Origin: an uncultured Paracoccaceae bacterium
Lineage (GTDB): Bacteria; Pseudomonadota; Alphaproteobacteria; Rhodobacterales; Rhodobacteraceae
Direction: 5' to 3'
Assembly: GCA_913043905.1 (NCBI GenBank)
Contig: CAJWNQ010000012.1
Coordinates: 1 to 51,895 of the forward strand
DNA: 51,895 nt
The first letter of the stretch is position 1. Every line of letters begins with the position of its first letter. Under the pieces are notes generated by a model. It searched no databases. It was given only the letters and a program-made list of their open reading frames with translations, and had not been told where the DNA came from. The position numbers and the translations under genes were made by a program. This document shows, one piece after another, positions 17,453 to 27,294 of this stretch.

Positions 17453-19243
17453 ATGTCTACTCCTGCGTCAACCCGATCCGTATCTGAAGATCGAGAGAAA
17501 GGTAAAAACGTCAGTGCACTACGTGGATTACTTCCTTTTTTAAAGCCCTACAAATGGTTGGTTGCATCAGCATTATTCATGTTAACTTTTACGGCAGCTA
17601 TTTCATTGATTTTGCCTCTTGCAGTACGTAGCATTGTAGATGGTTTTGGTGCTGATTTAGATAATTTAGATGGCTATTTTATTTATGCAATTTTTGTAGC
17701 GTTCTTATTAGCAGTTGGATCTGCTGTAAGATATGCACTTGTAACAAGATTGGGTGAACGTGTTGTGGCAGATATTCGCCGCGCCGTTTATGATAAAATG
17801 ATAGGCATGAGTCCTGCTTTTTATGAACGTGTCATGACTGGCGAAGTATTAAGTAGAATAACTACAGACACAACATTGATACTATCTGTGATTGGATCCT
17901 ACTTATCGTATGCTTTACGTAATGCAATTATTTTTGTTGGTGGTTTAATCTTATTACTTATTACATCTGCAAAATTGACAGGATTAGTATTATTAATTGT
18001 TCCATTCATTTTAATTCCAATTTTTGGAATTGGACGCCGCGTAAGAGTCTTGAGTAAACTTAATCAAGATAAAATAGCTGAAAGTTCAGGAAACGCGTCT
18101 GAAAGCTTACTAGCTTCCCAAACTGTCCAGGCATTTACTCATGAGGCGGCTTCAAGGTCCCTTTTTGGTAAGCTTACTGAAGAAGCTTATGATGCAACAC
18201 GCAAACGTGTAACAATTCGCGCAATTATGACCGCTATAGTTATCTTTTTAATTTTTACTGGTATTGTTTCCGTAATTTGGATTGGAGCGCGTGACGTTCA
18301 GTCTGGTGAAATGACAGCAGGTGTTTTAGTACAATTTGTTATTTATGCTGTTTTAGTTGGGTCATCAGTTACAGCTTTTGCTGAATTTTGGGGTGAGATG
18401 CAGCGTGCAGCTGGTGCAACTGAACGGCTAGTTGAATTGTTAAATTCTGATGATATTGTTAAAGACCTAATTAAACCAGATACATTAAATTTGCCCGTAA
18501 TGGGAGACGTAAGTTTTGAGAATTTAACATTTTTCTATCCATCACGCCCTAAATTCGCTGCGCTAGATGGCTTTTCTCTTGATGTGAAACGTGGAGAGAC
18601 TATTGCACTAGTGGGGCCATCAGGCGCAGGAAAATCAACAATTTTTCAACTTTTAATGCGCTTTTTTGATCCAACATCAGGCCAAATAACTTTAGATGGA
18701 AAGCCCATTCAAACTTTAGCCCGTGAGGATTTTAGAAAACATTTGGCTATAGTAACCCAAGATCCAGTAATTTTTGGAACAACGGCTATGGAAAATATTA
18801 GATTTGGCCGCCCTGGAGCAACTGATGCTGAGGTTATTGAGGCAGCTAAAGCATCCGCTGCACATGATTTTTTAATTGCATTACCTGATGGATATAAAAG
18901 TTATGTAGGTGAGCAGGGTGTCATGCTCTCAGGGGGTCAAAAGCAGCGCCTTGCTATTGCTCGGGCCATCTTGCGTGACGCACCTGTGTTATTGCTAGAT
19001 GAAGCTACCAGTGCTTTAGATGCAGAAAGTGAACATGCTGTTCAAAAAGCTGTTGAAGCATTAGCCCGCTCACGAACTACGATTATTATTGCGCATAGGT
19101 TAGCAACCGTAAAAAAAGCGGACCGGATTATTGTTGTTGATAATGGCAAAATTGTTGCTCATGGCACTCACAAAGAGTTAGTCTCTCAAGGTGGGTTATA
19201 TGCGCGATTAGCAAAGTTACAGTTTACTGATGAAATCATATAA
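17453..19243 (+). CDS. ABC exporter, fused membrane and ATPase domains (MsbA/ABCB-type)
   Basis: This 596-residue half-transporter has an N-terminal six-helix exporter domain (about residues 25-325) and a C-terminal ATPase with Walker A GPSGAGKST, Q-loop VTQDPVIFGTT, signature LSGGQKQRLAIARA, Walker B VLLLDEATSALD and the H-loop IIAHRL. This is the homodimeric lipid or drug exporter architecture. Relatives export lipid A, lipids or peptides; nothing nearby fixes the substrate. The ATG at 17453 is the likely start. The acyl-CoA synthetase downstream is transcribed the same way. Confidence 0.92.
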   Translation: MSTPASTRSVSEDREKGKNVSALRGLLPFLKPYKWLVASALFMLTFTAAISLILPLAVRSIVDGFGADLDNLDGYFIYAIFVAFLLAVGSAVRYALVTRLGERVVADIRRAVYDKMIGMSPAFYERVMTGEVLSRITTDTTLILSVIGSYLSYALRNAIIFVGGLILLLITSAKLTGLVLLIVPFILIPIFGIGRRVRVLSKLNQDKIAESSGNASESLLASQTVQAFTHEAASRSLFGKLTEEAYDATRKRVTIRAIMTAIVIFLIFTGIVSVIWIGARDVQSGEMTAGVLVQFVIYAVLVGSSVTAFAEFWGEMQRAAGATERLVELLNSDDIVKDLIKPDTLNLPVMGDVSFENLTFFYPSRPKFAALDGFSLDVKRGETIALVGPSGAGKSTIFQLLMRFFDPTSGQITLDGKPIQTLAREDFRKHLAIVTQDPVIFGTTAMENIRFGRPGATDAEVIEAAKASAAHDFLIALPDGYKSYVGEQGVMLSGGQKQRLAIARAILRDAPVLLLDEATSALDAESEHAVQKAVEALARSRTTIIIAHRLATVKKADRIIVVDNGKIVAHGTHKELVSQGGLYARLAKLQFTDEII

Positions 19244-19395
19244 AGCATCCAATAAGTAAGAACGCTGTTTTTCAAAATTTAGCTTTTACTCTAGCTATTT
19301 TAAAGTTGTTTAGATTATTTAATACTATCATATATTTGAAGTTATAGCTTTTGTGCCTTATCTTTAATTTACTGTGAAAATTAAGAAAGCTTAAG

Positions 19396-21303
19396 ATGAC
19401 AAAGTACTTTGCAGATCGTTCAGATTTCGTGCGTTTAGAAAATGAAATGCCGCTTGAAGATTGTTGGACTTCTAAGACGGTTTATCAACGCTTATGTCAA
19501 ACTCGTAAAATTCATGGTAATAGACCAGCTATTAGTTTTCAGATGAAATCAGGAAGTGCTGATAAAAATATTACTCTAAATTATGACCAGTTAACTGATC
19601 GCGTCACACAAGCTGCTAATCTGTTTCGTTCTTTAGGCGTGGGCCCAACCGATGTAGTTGCCTATGTCTTACCAACTAGTCATGAAACTTTAATAACAAT
19701 GATGGCAGGAATGACTGCCGGAATTGTGGCTCCTATAAATCCGACGCTTTCTCCTAAACATATTGCGGCCCTTCTCAAAGAGGTAAACGCTAAAGTATTG
19801 GTTACTATGCGGCCATTCCCCAAAACCAATGTAGCACAAATAGCACATGAGGCTGTCTGTAGTGCAGATTGTGTAAAAACTATTGTTGAGATTGATTTAT
19901 TGCCGCATCTTAGCGCACCAATCAGCTGGCTTATACCTTTGATACGACCTAAAGTTTCCATTCAACATTCAGCAAAAATCATAGAATTTAACTCAGCTCT
20001 TGCTCCTCATAAGACTGAATTAGAGTTCAAAGAAAGTGATGATGACCCATTTTGTGCGTACTTTCACACTGGTGGCACAACTGGAATGCCAAAGATTGTT
20101 CAACATCGGCACTCAGGCGCACTTTATAATGGTTGGCTTGGAGCACAAATCTTAATGGATGAACATGATGTTATAATCTGTCCTATGCCATTATTTCATG
20201 TGTTTGCGGCATATCCTGCATGGCTATGTGCCATGTCAGCTGGCTCACATATGGTTATGCCAACACCGGCAGGCTATAGAGGAGAAGGGGTTTTTAGTAA
20301 CTTTTGGAAGCTTGTAGAGCGCTATAAGGGTACATTTATTATTACTGTTCCAACGGCTGCGGCATCATTAATGAATATTCCTATTAATGCAGATATTTCA
20401 ACTTTAAAAAATGTTTTTTGCGGATCAGCACCAATGCCTATAGAACTTTTTAAAAAATTCCAAAAAATAACTGGCATCTCAATAATTGAAGGTTATGGAA
20501 TGACTGAGGCCACTTGTTTGGTATCCTGCAACCCACCTGATGGCAAAAGAAAGATTGGGTCTGTTGGCTTACCTTTACCGCATACAGATGTTAAAATTTT
20601 TCTAATGAATACCATTGATCAGGAAGTAGAAGCTTGTAAATTTGGTGAAGTCGGAGAGGTTTGCATTAATAACCCAGGAATTACAGTTGGTTTAACCTAT
20701 ACTGATCAAGAAAAAAACAAAGTGTTATTTGTTAATGAAAAATATTTGCGAACTGGTGATTTAGGATATTTAGATTCTGATGGTTATTTGTGGTTAACTG
20801 GACGATCAAAAGATATAATTATGCGCGGTGGTCATAATATAGACCCTTTGATTATTGAGGAGGTGTTATCTGGCCATCCTGCAGTTAACTTTGTAGGTGC
20901 AGTAGGTCAGCCTGATATATACTCTGGTGAGCTGCCTTGTGCATACGTTGAGTTAATAGATAAGGCCGATGTATCAGTTCAGAAATTAATGGATTATGCT
21001 TTTGAATTTGTTTCAGACCACTCTGCTCGACCAAAATATATTGAAATACTAGATCAATTACCAAAGACGGCTATTGGTAAAGTATTTAAACCTGAGTTAC
21101 GCAGATTAGCTATCATACGTGTTTTTGACGAAGCTTTTGCTAAAGCAAATGTTGCTGCCACAGTGAGTAGTGTTGATGAAGATAAAAAGCTGGGATTAGT
21201 TGCTAATATCAATAAAACAGTTCCAAAGGTTACTGATGAAGAAGTGCAAGATATATTAAGTAAGTATACTGTTCCTTGGGCTTGGGCTAATTCTAAAAAA
21301 TGA
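19396..21303 (+). CDS. Acyl-CoA synthetase (AMP-forming)
   Basis: This 635-residue adenylate-forming enzyme has the P-loop-like motif HTGGTTGMPK, EGYGMTEA, RTGDLGYLDSDGYLWLTGR and the C-terminal catalytic lysine context KTAIGKVFKPELR. It belongs to the fatty-acyl or carboxylic-acid CoA ligases that form acyl-AMP and then acyl-CoA. It is somewhat longer than average, with a C-terminal extension of about 60 residues after the catalytic lysine. The chain length of the substrate cannot be read from the sequence. It lies 152 bases after the ABC exporter and is convergent with metG. Confidence 0.9.
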   Translation: MTKYFADRSDFVRLENEMPLEDCWTSKTVYQRLCQTRKIHGNRPAISFQMKSGSADKNITLNYDQLTDRVTQAANLFRSLGVGPTDVVAYVLPTSHETLITMMAGMTAGIVAPINPTLSPKHIAALLKEVNAKVLVTMRPFPKTNVAQIAHEAVCSADCVKTIVEIDLLPHLSAPISWLIPLIRPKVSIQHSAKIIEFNSALAPHKTELEFKESDDDPFCAYFHTGGTTGMPKIVQHRHSGALYNGWLGAQILMDEHDVIICPMPLFHVFAAYPAWLCAMSAGSHMVMPTPAGYRGEGVFSNFWKLVERYKGTFIITVPTAAASLMNIPINADISTLKNVFCGSAPMPIELFKKFQKITGISIIEGYGMTEATCLVSCNPPDGKRKIGSVGLPLPHTDVKIFLMNTIDQEVEACKFGEVGEVCINNPGITVGLTYTDQEKNKVLFVNEKYLRTGDLGYLDSDGYLWLTGRSKDIIMRGGHNIDPLIIEEVLSGHPAVNFVGAVGQPDIYSGELPCAYVELIDKADVSVQKLMDYAFEFVSDHSARPKYIEILDQLPKTAIGKVFKPELRRLAIIRVFDEAFAKANVAATVSSVDEDKKLGLVANINKTVPKVTDEEVQDILSKYTVPWAWANSKK

Positions 21304-21383
21304 TTGTAAAATATATCTACTTATAAAAATTGTAATGACGTAATCAATTATAAATGTGTTTCTAAAACAATATTATAAATCTC

Positions 21384-23093
21384 TTAAATTCCAGAAAAAT
21401 TAGCTTCCATTTCATCACGTGCCTCATCTGATATTTTAGCAAACATGACATCTGGGACAGTAAAAGCATGGCCTGAAGAAAGTGTATTTAATGCCATATT
21501 TACGTCTGCTGGCCATACTTTTTTAGCGTTCATAGCTGTTAACATTGTTTCTGCAGCATCTGGTATAAATGGTTCGGATAAAGCTGCATAAAAAGGAATT
21601 AGATTTAAAGCAAAACGTACTATTACTGCTGATGCGATTGGATCTTCTTTAAATAATGTCCATGGTGCGGCCGCTTGCAAATATTCATTTCCAATTGACC
21701 AAATAGCACGCAAATCAGAAGCAGACTTCCGTACTTCCATTTTAGTCATATTATCTTCGTAGGAATTCAAACGATCTTTTAATTGTTCAATTACGGCCTC
21801 TTCACGTGCGCCATACGCCCCACCTTCAGGAACTGCCTCACCAAACTTTGATCGGCAAAATTTTGTAATACGAGAAACAAAGTTTCCAAGTACGTCTGCA
21901 AGGTCTTTATTTACACCTTGTTGGAAGCTGTCCCATGTGAATTCTGAATCTGAACTTTCTGGTACGTTAGATAATAGCCACCAACGCCAATAATCAGACG
22001 GTAAAATATCTAAAGCTTGGTTCATGAATACGCCACGCCCTTTTGACGTAGAAAATTGGCCACCATCATAATTAAGATAATTAAAAGATTTTATAAAATC
22101 AACGAGCTTCCAATTATCATCGGCACCCATGATTGTTGCAGGGAATGAAAGGGTATGGAATGGAACATTATCTTTTCCCATAAATTGAACATAGTTTACA
22201 TCATCGGCACCTTTGTCAGTGCGCCACCAACGCTCCCAGTCAGCTTCTACTTTACCATTTGCAGCAGCCCATTCCGCGGTTGCTGCTATGTATTCAATGG
22301 GGGCGTCAAACCAAACATAAAATACTTTACCTTCCATTCCAGCCCATTCAGCTTTTCCGCGTTTAACGGGTACGCCCCAGTCAAGATCACGGGTAATACC
22401 ACGATCTTGCAGGCCATCGCCATCGTGAAGCCATTTCTTTGCAATAGAAGTTGTTAAAATTGGCCAATCAGATTTTTCGTTAATCCAGGCATCTAATGTG
22501 TTGCGCATTTTTGATTGGCATAAGTATAAATGTTTAGTTTCACGAACTTCTAAGTCAGTTGATCCAGAAATAGCTGAACGTGGATTAATAAGGTCTGTGG
22601 GTTGAAGTTGCTTTGTACAATTCTCACACTGATCTCCTCTTGCATCAGGTGATGCGCAGTTTGGACATTCACCTTCAATATAGCGATCAGGTAAATAACG
22701 TTTGTCTGTATTAGAATACACTTGCTTTTCACTAACTTCTTCAATCAATCCATTATCAGCTAACTTGCCTGCAAAATATTGGGTGAGTTCGTGATTTTGT
22801 ATACTAGAAGAACGACCAAAATAGTCGAATGATAAGCGAAACCCATTTGCTAAGTTGGCTTGGGTTTCATGCATTTCAGCGCAGTAATCCGCAACATCTT
22901 TACCAGCTTTTGCGGCGGCTAATTCTGCAGGTGTTCCGTGCTCATCAGTTGAACAGAGGTACATTACTTCATGTCCTTTTGCACGACAGAAACGCGCATA
23001 GACATCAGATGGTAATTGACTACCAATTAAGTTGCCAAGATGTTTGATCCCGTTGATATAAGGCAAGGCGGATGTGATTAGTGTCCTGTGCAT
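21384..23093 (-). CDS. metG: Methionyl-tRNA synthetase
   Basis: This 569-residue class I synthetase charges tRNA-Met. HLGN (18-21) is the HIGH motif. A zinc knuckle with cysteines at 143, 146, 156 and 159 follows. The KMSKS position reads FSTSKGRG, the version I know from alphaproteobacterial MetG. The anticodon-binding helical domain is C-terminal. No C-terminal dimerisation domain is present, as expected for this length. It is last in the leftward operon after nusB, with a 51-base gap. Confidence 0.96.
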   Translation of the reverse strand: MHRTLITSALPYINGIKHLGNLIGSQLPSDVYARFCRAKGHEVMYLCSTDEHGTPAELAAAKAGKDVADYCAEMHETQANLANGFRLSFDYFGRSSSIQNHELTQYFAGKLADNGLIEEVSEKQVYSNTDKRYLPDRYIEGECPNCASPDARGDQCENCTKQLQPTDLINPRSAISGSTDLEVRETKHLYLCQSKMRNTLDAWINEKSDWPILTTSIAKKWLHDGDGLQDRGITRDLDWGVPVKRGKAEWAGMEGKVFYVWFDAPIEYIAATAEWAAANGKVEADWERWWRTDKGADDVNYVQFMGKDNVPFHTLSFPATIMGADDNWKLVDFIKSFNYLNYDGGQFSTSKGRGVFMNQALDILPSDYWRWWLLSNVPESSDSEFTWDSFQQGVNKDLADVLGNFVSRITKFCRSKFGEAVPEGGAYGAREEAVIEQLKDRLNSYEDNMTKMEVRKSASDLRAIWSIGNEYLQAAAPWTLFKEDPIASAVIVRFALNLIPFYAALSEPFIPDAAETMLTAMNAKKVWPADVNMALNTLSSGHAFTVPDVMFAKISDEARDEMEANFSGI

Positions 23094-23144
23094 GGCGCAT
23101 CTCTCTATAATATATCTTATCAGGAAAATTATTTATGGCTTCAT

Positions 23145-23603
23145 TTATTTAAATTTATCTGGATGAGCTTCTCGCGCCATATGGTCTAAAACTGCGTTTA
23201 CAAAACGTGTTTCATTTCCATCTGGAAAAAATGCTTTAGCCACTTCTACGTATTCAACGATGGCAACCTTAGGGGGGGTCTCATTTATAATAAGTTCTGC
23301 TCCAGCAGAACGAAAAACTGCACGAAGCGTTGGATCAATGCGGTCAATTGGCCACTTGGCGACTAAGGCACGATCAGTCATTTGATCTATAGCAGCTTGC
23401 TGGTTTACGGCCATAAACAATAATGCATCAAAAAGATCTATATTGCCTTCGGCATACTCTTCTCCCTCGAGGGTAGCACCAAAGCGATGATCCACGAATT
23501 GATCACGGACTTCATTCATGCCTTGATCCGACGCTTCCATTTGGAAAAGTGCTTGAACAGCGTATAATCGAGATGCAGATTTCATTTGTTTTTTAGAAGT
23601 CAT
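23145..23603 (-). CDS. nusB: Transcription antitermination factor NusB
   Basis: This 152-residue all-helical protein starts SKKQMKSASRLYAVQALFQM and ends with VAIVEYVEVAKAFFPDGNETRFVNAVLD, the two most conserved NusB segments. NusB with NusE binds boxA RNA in rRNA antitermination. The gene overlaps ribH by four bases, the typical ribH-nusB arrangement. Confidence 0.95.
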   Translation of the reverse strand: MTSKKQMKSASRLYAVQALFQMEASDQGMNEVRDQFVDHRFGATLEGEEYAEGNIDLFDALLFMAVNQQAAIDQMTDRALVAKWPIDRIDPTLRAVFRSAGAELIINETPPKVAIVEYVEVAKAFFPDGNETRFVNAVLDHMAREAHPDKFK

Positions 23604-24148
23604 TTTGTCTTTGATGCCTCGCCGGCCATTTGAATAAATTTGGATTTAGGTTTAAATCCAATGTTTTTAGTAATACCAGACAGGTCGCGTGCTAATGCAA
23701 CTAACTCTAATGCCGCTTGTGATGCCATACCACCACAATTGTCTTCTTGTATAGATGCCATTTCTAATAATTTTTCTTCACTTTCGGCACATATTATGGC
23801 TGTGCCTAAAGGATAGCCTTGGCCTGCAATGGTTCCAATACCACGTAATGTTTCAGCATACATGGCGCTTGTGATTAGATCATTTCCACCAGTCAGTATG
23901 GATCCAAGTAAAATATAGCCTTCAAAGCGAGTGGAATTTATAATTAGTTTCAATGCAGTTGGTAAATCTAATACGCCCGAGACATTAAAAATTTCATGAG
24001 GAATGCCACCTTTTTTTAAGTTAGCAACTGCACCTCTAATTAAATTTTCAGATACATTTGAATAATAGTATGAATTTATTATAGCAATATTAGGTAAATT
24101 TCCTATAAATTCAGGCAGATTTATTGTATTTTCTGATGCAGAAAGCAT
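23600..24148 (-). CDS. ribH: Lumazine synthase family protein with altered active site
   Basis: This 182-residue protein is in the ribH position of the rib operon and keeps the fold-level pattern (NLPNIAIINSYYY, NVSENLIRGA, FEGYILLGSI, GYPLGTAI, CGGMASQAALELVAL). The catalytic features are changed. The family PGAFE motif reads SGVLD (57-61). The RGxTTHYDYV segment reads TGGNDLITSA, so the catalytic His falls on Leu91. The phosphate-binding Arg of the EQAIERAG segment falls on Met130. An upstream ATG at 24193 is possible, but 24148 has AGGA about 9 bases before it. The protein may be inactive as a lumazine synthase; a second ribH elsewhere would be expected. Confidence 0.85.
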   Translation of the reverse strand: MLSASENTINLPEFIGNLPNIAIINSYYYSNVSENLIRGAVANLKKGGIPHEIFNVSGVLDLPTALKLIINSTRFEGYILLGSILTGGNDLITSAMYAETLRGIGTIAGQGYPLGTAIICAESEEKLLEMASIQEDNCGGMASQAALELVALARDLSGITKNIGFKPKSKFIQMAGEASKTK

Positions 24149-24173
24149 TTTTATAATCCTAAATTTTCTGTGT

Positions 24174-24794
24174 TTAGCTTGCGTTGCGAACATCGGCTAA
24201 GCGCGCCACATAACGTGCTAACGTATCAATTTCCAGATTTATTTTATCTTCAATTTCTATATCAGCCCAAGTTGTGTTTGCTTTTGTGTGTGATATTAAG
24301 TTTACTTTAAAGGTATCTACTAAAACTTCATTTACTGTTAGTGAGGTCCCATCTAAAGTTACAGATCCCTTTTGAGCTATAAATCGAGATAAATCTCTAG
24401 GTACTTTAAATGTAACAATGGTGCTATCACCTGAAGACTGAATGTTTGTGATTACAGCTACTCCGTCAACGTGGCCTGAAACAATATGTCCACCCAGTTC
24501 ATCACCCATTTTTAATGCGCGTTCTAAATTTACATTTTTACTAATACTCCAAGCTTTACGCCCAGTATTTATGTTGGTTTTTGAAACAGATTCTGCAGAT
24601 ATTTGTACATCAAACCAGTTTTGACTATTTTCACAACCCTTTGTGATTACAGTTAAGCAGACTCCATTACATGCAATAGAAGCTCCTATATCAACAGTTT
24701 CTATGTCATAGGTTGTATTAATGCGCGCACGTAAATCGCCAGCTTGTTCTAATTTAGCTATTTTTCCAACATCAGTTATAATTCCAGTGAACAT
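24174..24794 (-). CDS. ribE: Riboflavin synthase alpha subunit
   Basis: This 206-residue protein begins MFTGII and contains the two tandem lumazine-binding repeats, each with its signature (GASIACNGVCLTV and GSVTLDGTSLTVN). It dismutates two 6,7-dimethyl-8-ribityllumazine molecules to riboflavin. The motifs look intact, in contrast with the neighbouring ribH. It is separated from ribD by 234 AT-rich bases in which I see nothing. The gene is called ribC or ribE depending on the species. Confidence 0.95.
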   Translation of the reverse strand: MFTGIITDVGKIAKLEQAGDLRARINTTYDIETVDIGASIACNGVCLTVITKGCENSQNWFDVQISAESVSKTNINTGRKAWSISKNVNLERALKMGDELGGHIVSGHVDGVAVITNIQSSGDSTIVTFKVPRDLSRFIAQKGSVTLDGTSLTVNEVLVDTFKVNLISHTKANTTWADIEIEDKINLEIDTLARYVARLADVRNAS

Positions 24795-25028
24795 ATAAAT
24801 ACCTTATATTTTTTTATTGAGTACAGCTTCATATTTAAATTTATCATAGAGAGACGGCTAAAGTATAGATAATAAGCAAAAGTATTTTTTAAATTGAAAG
24901 TTACGTATAAATTTAGGTTGGGTAAGTAAAACTTTATAAAAATAAAAGTCTCTATTAAATTAGAATTTTATTTAATTAGTTTAATTTTGAAAAGTTAAAC
25001 TCAAAAATCTTAAATAAAAAGTATTTTT

Positions 25029-26132
25029 TTAGTTTAAATATGAATTTGACCATGTGCTTATAATATCATTTCCAATTGTGCGTACTTGTTGAAGCTTAAA
25101 TTGTGGAGCGTCTTTTAATATTTCTATATTCATGGAGCCAAGCGCCGCGACGCCCTCGGAGCCAATTGCCACACCAGCCTGCATTATGATTAATTGATCA
25201 ACCAAATTTTCTTTCATTAATGCTGCACCTAATTTACCCCCACCCTCGCAAAGCACTCGCGTCAAACCTTTTTTTGCAAGTTTAAACATAACATCTGGTA
25301 AATTAAGGCCATCTGGGTTTGATATGCATGGTATGCTTATTGCACCAGTGTTTGACCAGTTATTAAGATCTGTATGTTCACCGTGACATACCCAAACTGG
25401 CGTCTTTCGTGCACTGTTTGCTAAATTATTATTAGTATTAATGCGTGCATTACTGTCTAGTATTACACGGACAGGCTGTCGAATGTGATTGCCAAAATTA
25501 CGAACTGTCAAGTTGGGGTTATCGGCCTCCATAGTACCAGAACCAACCATAACCGCGTCATGAGTAGCACGCAGGTAATGGACGAACCTTCGTGATGGCT
25601 CTCCCGTGATCCATTGGCTATCTCCAGTTTGGGCTGCAATCCTACCATCTAAACTAGTGGCAAGTTTAAGTGTTACTATTGGTCTATTCTTAAGAGTTTT
25701 TGCAAAAAATCCAGCATGTGCTTGATCTGCTTCTGATTTCATAATATCTAGAGATACAGTAATTCCAGCATCCTTAAGGGCCTGAATACCCTTTCCGGCA
25801 ACACGTGGGTCTGGATCAACTGTTGCAATTACTACGCGTGAAATACCCGCATTAATTAAAGCATTGGTACAAGGGGGTGTTTTACCAGTATGGGCGCACG
25901 GTTCTAAAGTAACGTAAGCAGTAGCTTCGTTAGATGCATTGCCAGCTTGCTTTAACGCAAGGGCTTCTGCATGTGGTCGCCCGCCAGGTTGAGTAAACCC
26001 ACGCCCAAGTACAATGTTGTTTTTTACAATAACACAGCCAACATTTGGATTTGGCCAGGTTCGACCTAAGCTCCGCTCTCCTATGGATAAAGCTAGACGC
26101 ATCCAGCGCTTATCTTTTTTTTGGGATACCAT
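25029..26132 (-). CDS. ribD: Bifunctional riboflavin deaminase/reductase
   Basis: This 367-residue enzyme has an N-terminal deaminase domain with zinc ligands in HAE (54-56) and PCAHTGKTPPC (78-88), and a C-terminal NADPH-dependent reductase domain (KLATSLDGRIA, GSGTMEADNP, LCEGGGKLGAALM). It performs the second and third steps of riboflavin synthesis. Its ATG overlaps the last base of nrdR, so the two are co-transcribed. Confidence 0.95.
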   Translation of the reverse strand: MVSQKKDKRWMRLALSIGERSLGRTWPNPNVGCVIVKNNIVLGRGFTQPGGRPHAEALALKQAGNASNEATAYVTLEPCAHTGKTPPCTNALINAGISRVVIATVDPDPRVAGKGIQALKDAGITVSLDIMKSEADQAHAGFFAKTLKNRPIVTLKLATSLDGRIAAQTGDSQWITGEPSRRFVHYLRATHDAVMVGSGTMEADNPNLTVRNFGNHIRQPVRVILDSNARINTNNNLANSARKTPVWVCHGEHTDLNNWSNTGAISIPCISNPDGLNLPDVMFKLAKKGLTRVLCEGGGKLGAALMKENLVDQLIIMQAGVAIGSEGVAALGSMNIEILKDAPQFKLQQVRTIGNDIISTWSNSYLN

Positions 26133-26599
26133 TATTCTTCTAAGGGTTCGGGGGGGCGCAATTGTTGAACAAAGTCTTCAAAATCATCAGCATCTTGAAA
26201 GTTTTTATAAACTGAGGCAAAGCGTACATAAGCTACTGTATCTATGCGCGCTAAAGTATCCATCACAATAGAACCAATTTTATCACTGGCTATATCTCCT
26301 TCGCCCATGCTTTCTAACCGCCGGACAATCCCTGAAATTAATTGATCAATTCGATCAATCTCTACGGGACGTTTTTGCAAAGCCATGCGTATAGAGCGTG
26401 CAAGCTTCTCACGATCAAAATCTTCTCGTTTTCCGTTTTTCTTTATAACTACTAAATCACGTAATTGTACGCGCTCGTAACTGGTAAAGCGACCGCCACA
26501 CGATGAACAAAATCGTCTACGACGAATGGCTACATGATCTTCTGCAGGACGACTATCTTTAACTTGTGTATCTGTATTTCCGCAAAATGGGCATCTCAT
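26132..26599 (-). CDS. nrdR: Transcriptional repressor NrdR
   Basis: This 155-residue regulator has the N-terminal zinc ribbon (Cys3, Cys6, Cys31, Cys34) and a nucleotide-sensing ATP-cone (about residues 49-139: [19 protein letters not shown]). NrdR represses ribonucleotide reductase genes in response to ATP/dATP. It is the first gene of the leftward nrdR-rib-nusB-metG operon, and its length is typical. Confidence 0.96.
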   Translation of the reverse strand: MRCPFCGNTDTQVKDSRPAEDHVAIRRRRFCSSCGGRFTSYERVQLRDLVVIKKNGKREDFDREKLARSIRMALQKRPVEIDRIDQLISGIVRRLESMGEGDIASDKIGSIVMDTLARIDTVAYVRFASVYKNFQDADDFEDFVQQLRPPEPLEE

Positions 26600-26710
26600 A
26601 ACTTTTTCCTTGAGTTTTTAATCTTATTTTTATTACCCTTTCATATACCTATAAACAAGATTTGGATAGAGTCTTGTTGGCAACACTATATGGAGTATTG
26701 TTAATAAACA

Positions 26711-26848
26711 TTAATAAATAAAAGATGATGCCTGGAAAATACTAGTGCTTAGTAAATATTGTGTAGCAAGAGCTCCTATTGTGATGAATTCAAGTGCAAA
26801 GAAGACAGCAAAAATTAACGTAGAAATAACTCCTAATTTAGCGCCCAA
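26711..26848 (-). CDS. Possible short membrane peptide or gene remnant
   Basis: The minus frame from a TTG at 26848 to TAA encodes 45 residues with one strong hydrophobic segment (GVISTLIFAVFFALEFITIG). There is no ATG; AAGAAG lies about 6 bases upstream of the TTG. It fills the 283-base gap between soxR and nrdR in the same orientation as both. It may be a real small membrane protein, the tail of a decayed permease, or chance in AT-rich DNA. Confidence 0.25.
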   Translation of the reverse strand: MGAKLGVISTLIFAVFFALEFITIGALATQYLLSTSIFQASSFIY

Positions 26849-26882
26849 TAGATATCTTCTTGTTTACCTATTTTTGAAAACG

Positions 26883-27218
26883 CTATTTTTCAGAGTTAAA
26901 TTCTTCATGCAACAAAAAGAGTATCTTTAAAACTTTTTTATCTTTTATACTGTAGTAAATTGCTTTGCCTTCGCGACGAGAGCCAACTAAATCTTCGAAG
27001 CGAAGGCGTGCAAGTTGCTGACTAACTGCCGCCTGACGAAGAGATAAAAGGTTTTCTAATTCAGTAACAGATTTTTCACCCGTGACTAAGTGACATAATA
27101 TCATAAGGCGACCATGATGAGCCATTGCCTTTAAAAAATTAGATGCATCAAAGCCCTTATCAAACATATCCTCAATATTGTAGTTTTCAGATATCTTTTG
27201 GTGTATGCTCATTGCCAT
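26883..27218 (-). CDS. soxR: ArsR-family sulfur-responsive repressor, SoxR/BigR/SqrR-like
   Basis: This 111-residue winged-helix protein (FLKAMAHHGRLMILCHL, then SLRQAAVSQQLARL as recognition helix and SRREGKAIYYSI as wing) sits at the edge of the sox cluster, where soxR is normally found. SqrR/BigR-type repressors sense persulfide through two cysteines, about positions 41 and 107. Here Cys42 is present, but the C-terminal end LFLLHEEFNSEK has no cysteine, and Cys42 is the only one in the protein. It should repress the sox genes through operators in the divergent regions. Confidence 0.85.
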   Translation of the reverse strand: MAMSIHQKISENYNIEDMFDKGFDASNFLKAMAHHGRLMILCHLVTGEKSVTELENLLSLRQAAVSQQLARLRFEDLVGSRREGKAIYYSIKDKKVLKILFLLHEEFNSEK

Positions 27219-27294
27219 ATCCTAGTGATTTATTTTCAATAATATCGATGTAGCTTTTATGCATTAATTATCAATATGAATTTTTTTTTCTTAT

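Noticed and set aside
24795-25028. FMN riboswitch or small RNA between ribD and ribE
   Set aside because: The stretch is almost all A and T; none of the GC-rich conserved RFN segments is visible.
26745-26930. Plus-strand 61-codon frame between nrdR and soxR
   Set aside because: It overlaps the soxR 3' end in antisense and shows no conserved features.
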